Part shown: positions 25,136 to 35,819 of the stretch, one piece after another
How the letters are laid out: every line of letters begins with the position of its first letter
How positions within the stretch are numbered: the stretch's first letter is position 1
NCBI GenBank assembly: GCA_013400155.1
Contig: VXBM01000197.1
Span: 1 to 64,000 of the forward strand
Reading direction: 5' to 3'
Length of the DNA stretch: 64,000 bases
From: Helopsaltes ochotensis
Lineage: Eukaryota; Chordata; Aves; Passeriformes; Locustellidae
The notes under the pieces: generated by a model
The model's database searches: none
The model's input: the letters and a program-made list of their open reading frames with translations, nothing else
Told to the model about the DNA's origin: nothing
Translations under genes and position numbers: made by a program

Positions 25136-25446
25136 CTGAATCAGTTCATCAAGCTCTGTTGCATTCACACAGGAATGCTGAGATACAAACGTCTGCTTCT
25201 GAATCACAATGGTGGTTCTCTGGGAGGTCTCATGAGGCTGCTCCAGGGCTTTAAATACTGTTGCTCCAATTATTAAATACACGACTACCACCAGAAAAAT
25301 TGTTGAGACTGTCTTCCATTTCATAACATTAATGGCCGAATCGCTTTCCTCCCGTGAAGCGAGCACGGTAGGCTTGGTGGAAAACGATAATCGTGGCTTG
25401 GAGTTCTGAGTGGCCGATTTGGGATCCAGCAAGTCAGGTGCCGCCA
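25136..25446 (-). CDS. KCNK2: KCNK2 (TREK-1) common coding exon: N-terminal segment, M1, start of cap
   Basis: This exon encodes the beginning of the mechano-, heat- and lipid-gated two-pore-domain potassium channel TREK-1, a plasma-membrane leak channel. Read on the minus strand, it starts after a TTTTTGCCAG acceptor and ends at CAG|GTAATC. It is 311 nt: two bases completing a split codon, then 103 codons. The peptide opens AAPDLLDPKS. Around residues 41-44 is MKWK, then M1 (about 45-66, with FLVVVVYLIIGATVF), then KALEQP and the extracellular cap helices. Cys92 matches the cap cysteine that forms the inter-subunit disulfide in K2P dimers. Asn94 (NAT) is an N-glycosylation sequon. The sequence follows mammalian KCNK2 almost residue for residue and differs clearly from the paralogue KCNK10. 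An in-frame TTG CCA just before the exon is acceptor sequence, not a start. The exon begins phase 1 (.TG) and ends phase 0. Confidence 0.97.
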
Positions 25447-26349
25447 CTGGCAAAAATAGAAAAAGAAAGTTAATGTTTACAGTTCCACTCAGATTTCACT
25501 AACTAAACTTCTTGCCAAGAGATTAATTGAACCCTGCTGCTTCTAAACGGAATTCTTAAACTGCTGAATCTTTCTCTTAATCCCACGACACCTTACAACA
25601 TATCTGTTGCTCTGAGTAGTAGTGTCCATCCTACATGCATATGCACATATGCAACATTTTCTCTGTCTGTCCCCATATGGTATTGAATCATTTCCCCTAC
25701 ACCCTTGCATTTCACTAAAGTACTCTAATGTAGTGTTTGCTGCACACATTCTTTACATCCGCTGTTCTCTCAAGCACTGCTAAGCATCTTTCCAGCTGTG
25801 TTCTACCTCAGCACTACAGAAGTGTCAGGAAAATACAAAACCTCATCTCTCTCACCTATTTATTTTGTCCTATGCTCCCAGAAAGGCTCTCAGAGAACAG
25901 TTGTGTGATCATTTCTAAACTCCCCAGACACAACAGTAAAAATAAGACATTGCTCATCATACCAGTCTTAACGGACTAATTGTTTATTGATTACACCTTT
26001 CAGAAAACAGTGGTACAACACTGTGTTTCCTGGAAGAGCTGTGCATTTGTTAGAGTAGGTATTTCTATTTACAGCTACAAAAACCCATCGGGTTAGGAAA
26101 AGAATGGCTGAGTGTGTTAATCAAGTACTTGGATAACTCATGTGACTAGCAGTAACTACATGGGCATTAAAAAAAATCATCCACATCAAGTACAGGTAAA
26201 GGTCTCTTGCGGGAAGACGGTCACAGCAGTGACCACACAAGCTATATTTAAATTGTTTTGAAGAACCAGTACGTTTTAAATGGCCAAGACAGCTCTTCCA
26301 GGCACGGGTGGGAAAAGCTCAGGTCTAAATCTAGAGGAAAGTCTCCCAC
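25447..26349. other. sequence between KCNK2 common exon and CpG island
   Basis: About 0.9 kb directly 5' of the common exon in the gene's sense. The 30 bases next to the exon are its acceptor tract (TTTCTTTTTCTATTTTTGCCAG). The rest is AT-rich with no repeat or exon that I recognise. It is expected to be the 3' end of the first intron if transcription starts in the CpG island. Confidence 0.6.
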
Positions 26350-28160
26350 AGGACGACGGAGATGGGATGCGTCCCTGCAGGGAAGGCGGTGGCACTTGGA
26401 AGAATCACCGCCCGGGAGCCCGCCGGGCTCCGGCACACATCGCGGCTCCAGGAGACGGGGTCAGGGAGAGAGTGGCAGCCCCAGCCCGGGCCGAGCGGGG
26501 ACCCGGGGCAACTCTCCCAGCCGGTGGGGTCGGAGTCGGGCACTCCACGAGTGGCGCGGTCACGCCTCCCACAGCTCCGGCTCCCGCCCCACGGGCACCC
26601 GGGGGTCGGGCACAGCCCCCCCGTCCCGCACCTTGGCGGGGGGAGCCCCTTTCCCGCCGCCGCCTTCTTTCCCGTGGCAGCCCCCGAGCCCCTCCGAGCC
26701 CCCAGGGCCGGTGCCGGGGAGCGCTCTCAGCNNNNNNNNNNNNNNNNNNNNNNNNNNNNNNNNNNNNNNNNNNNNNNNNNNNNNNNNNNNNNNNNNNNNN
26801 NNNNNNNNNNNNNNNNNNNNNNNNNNNNNNNNNNNNNNNNNNNNNNNNNNNNNNNNNNNNNNNNNNNNNNNNNNNNNNNNNNNNNNNNNNNNNNNNNNNN
26901 NNNNNNNNNNNNNNNNNNNNNNNNNNNNNNNNNNNNNNNNNNNNNNNNNNNNNNNNNNNNNNNNNNNNNNNNNNNNNNNNNNNNNNNNNNNNNNNNNNNN
27001 NNNNNNNNNNNNNNNNNNNNNNNNNNNNNNNNNNNNNNNNNNNNNNNNNNNNNNNNNNNNNNNNNNNNNNNNNNNNNNNNNNNNNNNNNNNNNNNNNNNN
27101 NNNNNNNNNNNNNNNNNNNNNNNNNNNNNNNNNNNNNNNNNNNNNNNNNNNNNNNNNNNNNNNNNNNNNNNNNNNNNNNNNNNNNNNNNNNNNNNNNNNN
27201 NNNNNNNNNNNNNNNNNNNNNNNNNNNNNNNNNNNNNNNNNNNNNNNNNNNNNNNNNNNNNNNNNNNNNNNNNNNNNNNNNNNNNNNNNNNNNNNNNNNN
27301 NNNNNNNNNNNNNNNNNNNNNNNNNNNNNNNNNNNNNNNNNNNNNNNNNNNNNNNNNNNNNNNNNNNNNNNNNNNNNNNNNNNNNNNNNNNNNNNNNNNN
27401 NNNNNNNNNNNNNNNNNNNNNNNNNNNNNNNNNNNNNNNNNNNNNNNNNNNNNNNNNNNNNNNNNNNNNNNNNNNNNNNNNNNNNNNNNNNNNNNNNNNN
27501 NNNNNNNNNNNNNNNNNNNNNNNNNNNNNNNNNNNNNNNNNNNNNNNNNNNNNNNNNNNNNNNNNNNNNNNNNNNNNNNNNNNNNNNNNNNNNNNNNNNN
27601 NNNNNNNNNNNNNNNNNNNNNNNNNNNNNNNNNNNNNNNNNNNNNNNNNNNNNNNNNNNNNNNNNNNNNNNNNNNNNNNNNNNNNNNNNNNNNNNNNNNN
27701 NNNNNNNNNNNNNNNNNNNNNNNNNNNNNNNGGAAAAGGAGCACGGCGATACCTGCGGAGAGCAAGGTCTCGCCTGGAAACAAGCGGGGAGAGAGGAGGG
27801 AGAGAGGGAGGAGGAGAAGGCACCGGCCAACCCCGCCGGCGAGGCTGGACCTGCCGGCGGTCCCCGCTCCAGCCCCACACCCGGTCGCCTCGCCAGAGCC
27901 TCCCCGTGAACTTTTGAACTGTCCGAAATGTCACCGAATTAACAGGAGAGGGGGGGACAAGAGGGGACACCTCGGCCCTCGCCGGAGAAGGGCGCGGGGC
28001 TGAAGGGCCAGGCGGTTCCGTCCTTCCCGGCTCGGCCCGATTTTAACCCGGAGCTTGGCAGCCCTGGTGTGTTGCTGCAAGGAGTTAATTAGGTGGGAAC
28101 TAGGAGTCAGGGATGGTAGCTGCTCTCCTATCGCACGCACCGCCTGCGCACCGCCTTCTT
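26350..28160 (-). promoter_or_regulatory. KCNK2: CpG island, probable KCNK2 proximal promoter and first-exon region (interrupted by gap)
   Basis: GC content and CpG frequency jump from the AT-rich background at about 26350 and fall back by about 28160. CpG dinucleotides are dense on both flanks of the N run, and a GC-box-like CCCGCCCC is at 26583-26590. There is no obvious TATA box. The island sits 0.9-2.7 kb upstream of the KCNK2 common exon in the gene's sense, which fits a CpG-type promoter. The orientation is inferred from the gene. The expected first exon, ending in phase 1, was not identified. Donor-like CGCCAAG|GTGCGG (just left of the gap) and CCGCAG|GTATCG (just right) have suitable ends, but neither has a visible in-frame ATG. 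The true exon may be in the gap. Confidence 0.65.
26732..27731. other. assembly gap, exactly 1,000 N
   Basis: A run of exactly 1,000 N inside the CpG island. The round number suggests a placeholder of unknown true length. High-GC bird promoters are often lost in short-read assemblies. Any open frame that spans it is an artefact. Confidence 0.99.
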
Positions 28161-31100
28161 CCATTTCAGTCTGATAGATACATCAGAAATGCTGCTTCAA
28201 CTGTGCTTTCTGCCACTAAGAAGCCTGAAATTATCCTTGCCATCTTTGCTGTGGGCTAACTCCCCTACTTCCCAGTCATCTGTCACCTGTGACACGGGTC
28301 AGTTGCTCTCATCGCGGTGAAGAGCGTGAAGACAAACCTAGAAGAGGATTTGCCAAGAGAAACCAAAAACTGTTCCCACAACCACTCTCAAAAAGTCTAA
28401 AAAATTACTAACCGTAACAAATGAGTGTAAGTCTCAAGCGTTTAAAGCCAGAGGCTGTATCTGTAAAATGGCCAAAGATAGTCATACATCGGGTGTTTAA
28501 TGGGCTATAATCCCACTTAAATCAGCAGCACCATCAGCAAACACTTTAGAAGTCACTTATTTTAACGCTTCTCCATATCAATGTGACATAATACAAATGA
28601 GTGTAATATTGAGTTCCTTAGGACTCCAATTTCAGCAACATCAATCACGCCACTCTCACCCAGTGCATCCACAAGTCTCCACAAGATGCAGCACAGGGCA
28701 GGAAGCTGCCTCTGCTATTTCAGAGCGAGCTGTAGCTCATTGCTGCCCATCCCTGGAAACCAGCAGAGCTCTTGTCGAGTAATGAGAGCAGCTGGGCCCA
28801 GTCCAACAACCCCTTGCAAGCAGATCTTCGGTCACAGGGTTGGCTTCATCAACACAGTACCAATACTCAAACACAAGAGAAATGTCTGCTTCTGACTTCT
28901 GATACTCCCTCACTCAAGGAATTCTCAAAGATGAAAGATTCTCACACCTGAATATTTTTAATATAAAATAACCTCCTCCCCCCAAAAAATCATCTTTTCT
29001 CCTTTCTCTCCAGCTGATGTCTTAATTATTAGCCTATGTAAACACTGGCTGTTCTTATCTCATGGAAAAGAATCATTTCGCAGGATTTCTTTGAACATCC
29101 TGTGGGAAAATAGGCGTGAACGTTTTCCTCCATGCTGACCTGTGTCTCCATAAAATACTGTGGAAAATAGTACTACATGCCTTTCTTTAGCAATCTAAAT
29201 ATTTGGAATGAGATTTTGTTTTTCCTTGAGTGAAGGAATTATTATTAAAAGCTTTAAAAGGGTCAAATTTATTGCCTACAAATTGAAATCCATGGGAAGC
29301 CTTCCAATAGCTTCAGGAGGGTTTGGACCAGACCTTAAATTTAGGGATTCCACCCAATGGGAAGAAACCATTTTGAGATCTGCTCCAGGAACAACTGAAT
29401 TGGTGCCTTAACCTTAAGACGTGAAGGGCTATCTCTGGGAAAGCAGTTCTTTCCATTAATTACCTAGTAAATATCTCCAATGTCTACTTTCAGTTTACAG
29501 TTAGCTGATATTTTCCACCTACTGTGATCCCAGATGTAATCCTCAATTGGATCCTTATCTCATGTGCTTTGAGTGGACTTGAACTGTGCATTCTCATTTC
29601 TAGCAGGGACATAAATACTCCACATACAGCAATGATCTTCAAATTCAGCAAGAAAACCAGTAATTCTTTTTGTAGTCTACAATAAAAACTATTGTGAACA
29701 GCAGCTCCTTTTTTCTGGAGGCCTTTTACAGCCTTTACTCTGTGGAGTCATGCCCACCATTTTTTTTTTTTCAATGTACACCACACATTGTTTGAATATT
29801 GAGTGTGACCATTTTGCCCTCAAATTTGGAACTGACAGTTGACCAGCTTGACGCATCAGGCCTGAGCTTTGCTAAACAAACACACTTAAATGTAGCACTG
29901 ACAAAACTTCCCACTAACCAACAGAGAGAAAATTAAGTAATGAAAGGGGCTAAAACACAGAGCGCCAGCCCTGCAAGCAAATGGATTTGCTGCTAAGCCA
30001 AGGAGATTTATCTGAACAAACTGGGAAAAAAAAAATTCTAAGATTGAGTATAAGCAGGTTTGTGTATTTCACACTAACATGAGAAAAACTCACAAAGTAC
30101 AGGACTGTCAAATGCTGTCTAAAAATGTATTGGCATGAGTTTGGGATGACCACAATACTCACAGACGGTGGCTGCTGGAAGTTGCTCAGCTCTTTGAAAT
30201 GTTAAAAGTAGGCTCAGCCAAGAGAGACAGGCATGCAGCATGCAGAGGAAGTCAAAGTTGCATGATAAACAGCAATCCCATATTCATGGAAATAACAGCT
30301 GCAAATGATCTAAACGTAGGACAGCAGGTCATTTGCAAGGAGGTAGTTATTCCAGAGAAGTATTACCCTATAAAGACCAATTTAAAAGTCTCAAGTAAAA
30401 AGTACTCTTACCTGTCACTAAAACTTTCTTTTCCTCTTCCTAATTCAGGAGCCATCCCCTCCCTGAGAGGTCATGAGGAACACTTGCTTTGTGCCCAGAG
30501 CAAGAGGCTTCTGCTAAGCCCCCACCTCTCTGGGCAGTAAATGCTGTTCTCCTTTAACCAGCTGTGTAATGGGAGGCACCAGATTCCAGCCTTCTTCAAT
30601 CTTATTTAGTTGCCAAGAATTTCTACATTCCCAAGGGGCTGTTATGATAAGGGCTCCATTGAGGGCATTGGCCTTGCTGACTTCAACGGCAGCTTATTCA
30701 TGTGGGCACCTGTTTAATTGGCCACAGGGGACCTGTGCCTTCGATCAAACAGTGCATTGCTATAGGCTTTGGGACCTGCTGAACACAGCACCCCCTCTTC
30801 CTCATCACATGATAGCAGGAAACCTCTGCCTCTCTCCAGAAATTGGCCAAACTGTACACCCAGTTAAAGTCAAGGGTAAACCTCTGCTACTGCTAAGTTT
30901 CATTACCAGAAAGCTTTGCAGAAATACTATTGGACTTACATAGTAAGTTAATTTTAAGGTTCATTTTACTTATTCAGCAGGACTTACAAATTACTCGTCT
31001 CTTGACTTCTTTAGAGACATTAAAAGATCTCTGTCAGTTCTTTATGGATAATTATGACATTAAGGCCATGCCATGTCACTGTATTTCACCATTAAACCAT

Positions 31101-31415
31101 TAGTTGTATTGTGCTATGGGATTTAAACTAATGGCACGTAGCCTGCTTCTCTTCGGAGCAAATGAGAAGCAGACCATGTTCTTCACAGGCAGCAAGGATG
31201 TCAGGCTGCTCCGAGTGACCATGCTGAAAACACAACCTCCCAGCACTGGGGAGAAGGCAATAGGCAGGAGACACTTGCAGTTGAGTGATTCTCAGCCCCC
31301 CTCTGCCTCTGAAAATGGTAAATCCCTAAAACAGACCCATTGAAAAATATGTGATCTCTTCAATTCACATTTTGAAATGAGTTAAGCATACACAAGGTAA
31401 CTAGACTATGTACTG
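28161..31415. other. non-coding 5' flank or first intron of KCNK2, no gene seen
   Basis: AT-moderate unique sequence upstream of the CpG island in the gene's sense. A strong minus-strand donor motif, TGACAG|GTAAGA, is near 30405-30415. It is preceded by an ATG-initiated short frame (MAPELGRGKESFSD), but that frame ends in phase 2 and would not join the KCNK2 common exon in frame. Nothing else is recognised. Confidence 0.6.
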
Positions 31416-32127
31416 CAGAATCACAGAATCAGAGAACGTTAAGGGCTGGCAGTGACCCAAAAGACCATCTGGTCCCAACCCATCTGCCATGAGCAGGGAC
31501 ACCTCCTACTAGATGAGGTTGCTCAAAGCTGTATCCAACCTCCAGGGTTTGGGCATCCATAACCTCTCTGGGCTACCTGTTCAGTGCCCCACCACTCCCA
31601 CAGAAAAGGATTTCTTCCTAATATCTAAGTTAGATTTCCCTTCTTTCTAAGTTATACCCATTCCCTCTTGTCCTACCACTACAGTTCTTGACAAATAGTC
31701 CCTCTTAAGCTTCCCTGTAGGGCCCCTTCAGATACTGGAAGATTGCTATGAGTTCTCCATGCCGCCTTTTCTTCTCTGAGATGGACTGCTCCAACTTTTT
31801 CAGCCTGTCTTTGTAGGGCAGGTTCTTCAGTCCTGTTACCAACTCCATTACCTCTCTGGACTTGCCCCAACAGTTCCATGTCCTTCTTATGTTGGGGTTC
31901 CCTGATCTGGATGCTGCACTGCAGGTGGGGACTCACCGGAGCAGAGCAGAGGGGGAGAATCACCTCCTTTGACCTGCTGGCCATGTTCCCTTGGATGCAG
32001 CCCAGGATTTGGTTGGCTTTCTGGGCTGTGAGTGTCCATTGCCAGCTCACGTTGAGTGACACCTCCCAAGCGTGTCAGGGTCCCTCTGGATGGCATCCCT
32101 TCCCTCCAGCGTGTCGACTGCACCCCT
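31416..32127 (-). mobile_element. CR1 LINE 3' fragment (5'-truncated)
   Basis: On the plus strand it begins with CAGAATCACAGAATCAGAGA, the complement of the octamer-like ATTCTGTG tail typical of CR1 3' ends, so the element is on the minus strand. Then come the familiar CR1 segments in order: the complement of the region encoding the last residues of the reverse-transcriptase ORF, then TAQKANQILGCI and SRSKEVILPLCSA in a broken frame. Multiple frameshifts show it is dead. Near 32062 the sequence appears to jump between two parts of the CR1 consensus, suggesting an internal deletion of perhaps 150-200 bp (judged from memory of the family). The 5' limit is approximate. Confidence 0.9.
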
Positions 32128-35100
32128 CAATATTAATGAGTTCTACCTCACTAGCAAGTTATTATACCTACTATGAGTGCTTGTCCAACAGTGTGACAAA
32201 TTATTTATTCAGCAGAAAAGCCATTGTATCTCACCTCATCAATTACTAGAAAAAATGTTTACATGTGCTCATCTATTTTCATACAGCTCAGTTGTCAGTC
32301 TTAATTATGTTCTAATTCTTTCCATTGCTTGTAAGTCTTATCTATTTATCCACTTGCAGCAAGAGGAAAGTTGTTTTAGAACCCGTAAAGCATTCACTGT
32401 TGTAATTAATATTGTGAATGTGTATTTTCCTTTACTGACTTGCAAATCTCCCAGTGGGTTTCCTCTCTGCCTATGTCATGTTGTTGGACCTAGTGGGATT
32501 TATTTATCACATGTTCTGCCACAGTTTTTTTCATATTTGATTCCACAAATCTATTATGATTGCACAGCTTCAGAAGCAATGATTATAACTAAGTTTCAGT
32601 GCCATTCTCATCCATGATAAATGTGAATTGCCATATGTCACTATTATTATGGATTATTTATGCACAGAAAAAATTTATGGCTACTTTGAATCACTGATCT
32701 CCTTGATGGACAGCTAGTAGAGCTTTGGGATGACTACAAAATGCTTTTCTGTAATCACCAAAATGTTGTACAAAATTGCTGGTTTGTAACTTGCTTTCCA
32801 TTTTTGCCATTTTGGTCTCTTCAAAACAGGAGGTTGACAATGGGAATATCTAGATTTCATATCTGTCTGTCCACACCCAATAGTACCAACCATGTAACTG
32901 ATTTCATGGTGCTACTGCATAACTTATGAGATGGAAACCTAATCTCTGTATCATCTTTGCAGACAGGAAAAGAGCAGGGAATATTTTGAAAGAAAAAACC
33001 ATACATATGACTGCATACCTCAGGCCTGACAAGAATAGCCAAAATTTGTGCTGACTCTGAAGGGAGTTTTCCTTCAGTCAGTAAGCTTACTTTTAAACCA
33101 TGTCTTGAGGAGCTGAGGCCTTTTTTTGTTTGTAAAGAACTATATCCACATTTTAGGGAACTCTGGAATTAGTGACATAGACATATGACACAACAATCTG
33201 TAAATAAAATTTAATACAGACAGAGGACACTGGAAATCACCTAAAATAGCATTAGTGATTTTCTTTTCGAGTAATCTACAAATAAGATTTGGAAGAAACA
33301 AAAAAAAAAAACACACAAAGAGAAAACAAGAGAAAATAGTCCTGGCAAATAAGTATCTAAATACTAAATAAGTATCCTGCAGGACGAATAAAAGAACTTG
33401 CTAGCAGAAATAAAGAATACAAATGAGGCGATGAAAAAGGAGAACATTAAGTATCATCCATGTTTTAAAACCACCAGATTCTACCTGGCTTTAGTCATAA
33501 AAGTGTAATGAAATCTATGAATTATTTTCAAATATGCACAAGAGACTGTTTTCTGGCAAACTCTGTGTTCAGCTACATAGAGATATGTCTGGAAAGGATG
33601 TTACAGGTTTTTTAAAGAAAAATAGCATTTGGTAGTCTTTTTTTTTTTTTTTTAATTCATTAGCTTGTTGTAGTGTTTGTTCTTTCTGCTGTGACAAAGA
33701 TGCTACTAACACCATACAGGCAGAAAGCTGGGGGAGCAGAGCCCAGTGTTCATAAGGTATTTGGGCAGCAAGAAACATAAATTCCTGCCATTCAGATACA
33801 TCATGCACTGGCATTGCTCAGCACTTCCATCCTTTGAAGGCACTTCCTTCTATTTTGTTTAAAGAGTGATCTTGAAATTCAGGGCTTGGTGATTTAATCT
33901 TTGAGTGGCAGTTATGGACCATGCTGGCAGGAGAACAGGCTCCAGGGTCATACTCATCTTTTCAGCTTTAAAGTGGCTTCTAATCTATATACTTGTGCTA
34001 GAAGAAAGGTCTTTCTGCTGTGTCCTGCCGCTGATGTTAAGCATGCAAGGAAACTCAGCCATGGGCTTGGACAGTTTTATTTTTTATTTTCTGTTGGTAG
34101 AGGGAACATTAAAAGCTGGACTCTGGCTCCAAGGAAAATATAGGTAGAAAATACAGGGCAAGATTGGCCCATATTTTCCTCTTTGCACAGCAAATATAAA
34201 TATACCCCAGATGTAATACCCCAGGCACCAAATAGAACCAGATGCGCTTAGGGCTGTGACTGGTGAGAAAGTTATTTTGTATGATCCCTTCACATAAAAC
34301 AGCTAAAATTAATAATATGAAATTTCCATTCCATTTTAGCAGCCTGGACGTAAAAGCTGTTCTATTTCTAAAATTCTCAGCAGATTATTATTTTTGTAAT
34401 CATTTGCCCAAAAAGATTAATTGCCCCATCATATAAAAGGGCAAGTAAAATTGTAAAAAAAAATCATTATGTTAGTGTAAAAGGCACTCTTCAATAAAAA
34501 TAATTATTTTTCTAAATTATTTATATTGGCAACAAATATAGCATAAGTGACTCCCTATAACAATTTATGTAAACTTTCTGTGATTTTGTGTATGTGTGTG
34601 TTAAAAGGGGGACTATAGCAAATTAATGAGTATGATTGCCAGGAAAAAGTTAATAAGAAAGCTATAAAGAAACCAATTCTTGAAATTATTGCTTTCTTAG
34701 CTTTTCTTAGCTGTTCTTTCTATAACAACTTCAGATATTACAAGGACTACGACACAAAAATTTTACCTAAGGCTTTATCCAGCAAGAGTGTCTCAATGAA
34801 AGAAATACAACAAAAGCAGTGAGTAAGAAGCCTCAGGCTGAATATTTGCACCAGATTCTTGGGGACTTATTGGCAATTTTTTTATTTTAGAGGGAAGATC
34901 TGGTGATTTTACTAACTCATAAAAATTGCCTAGAATATTTTGGAAAGTCAGCTCTGACACAACATTATAAGTAGTAAAAAGTAGATTTTAGTAAAGTGTG
35001 GAAGGCCCATCTCTTATTCCTGACTTACAGGGTCACAGGGAGTGGGTCCTTCACCTTGCTAGCAAATCTACAAAAATATGTGTAATCCAGATGTGATGGA

Positions 35101-35506
35101 TTTTGGATATCCTGGATATATCTGCTGTACATCACAGCAGAACCCCACACAGGGAGCTGTGTGGGAATTCAGAGCAAGCTGCTGCATGCAAAGGATTGAG
35201 CAGCGTAACACAAAGGTATTGCCAGCTTCCAGAGGCAGGACAGGTATGGTCTTCCCAGCAGCACACTCAAACTGGGAATCCTGACCCCTCAGCATGGCAA
35301 ACTTCCTTAATTATGGTACTTCCATGCCATGTAAGTGTTGCCTCCAGTTCTGGAGTCACCTTTTTGTCAGATACTTTGGGGGTTTTTATCATTTTGCAGG
35401 TGAAAGACATCTGATGTGGACAGAGGTGTCTAGAAGAAAAATAATGATACCCCCAAAAAAGCTATTTGTTTTAATTTCTATGAGGCTCAGTTTTCACCAC
35501 TGGTGT

Positions 35507-35560
35507 TCTTGAACAAGCTTTCTGCATCTTGAACAAGCTTTCTGCATCTTGAACACGCTT
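35507..35560. repeat. tandem repeat, 20-bp unit, about 2.7 copies
   Basis: The unit GAACAAGCTTTCTGCATCTT is repeated perfectly at 35511-35530 and 35531-35550, followed by a partial copy with one change (GAACACGCTT). Near-identity implies a recent duplication. Confidence 0.97.
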
Positions 35561-35781
35561 CCCACCATGCTGCTCAACATTATGCCCAATTCTTATGCTC
35601 AATTGATCCAGAAAATAGCCCCTCATTTGGCTTATTTGGAAGGCTAGCAGAAAAAACTTTATGCAAACAGTAGTGGTTACTGCTTTCTTTGGGAACATAA
35701 ATAAAGGAAAAACTTCCAGATTTTACATAATAGTGCAATGATTGCAAGACTCTCTCAGGATAAGCAAAAAGGACTCTAATT

Positions 35782-35819
35782 ATTTCTTCTGCATAAAGGT
35801 ATTTCTTCTGCATAAAGGC
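35782..35819. repeat. tandem duplication, 19-bp unit, 2 copies
   Basis: ATTTCTTCTGCATAAAGG is present twice back to back with a 19-bp period, about 220 bp from another small tandem repeat. It is not related to that unit apart from sharing TTCTGCAT-like sequence. Confidence 0.96.

Noticed and set aside
27732..27783. Frame MFPGETLLSAG ending at CCGCAG|GTATCG, which would join the KCNK2 common exon in phase
   Set aside because: Its apparent first Met is TTG. Going upstream, the frame contains no ATG before a stop at about 27931-27933, so it is unlikely to be a coding first exon.
26258..28003. Very long open frames on both strands across 26.3-28.0 kb
   Set aside because: They pass through 1,000 N translated as unknown residues. 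The flanking parts are GC-rich, low-complexity CpG-island sequence in which stops are rare. Both strands and several frames are open at once.
27931..28164. 77-codon minus-strand frame starting MEEGGAQAVRAI at the edge of the CpG island, considered as a KCNK2 first exon
   Set aside because: It has no similarity to known TREK-1 N-termini, and no phase-1 donor that would join the common exon was found in its frame.
31679..32062. 127-codon minus-strand frame
   Set aside because: It lies wholly in a CR1 fragment, and its sequence is a frame-shifted piece of CR1 ORF2.
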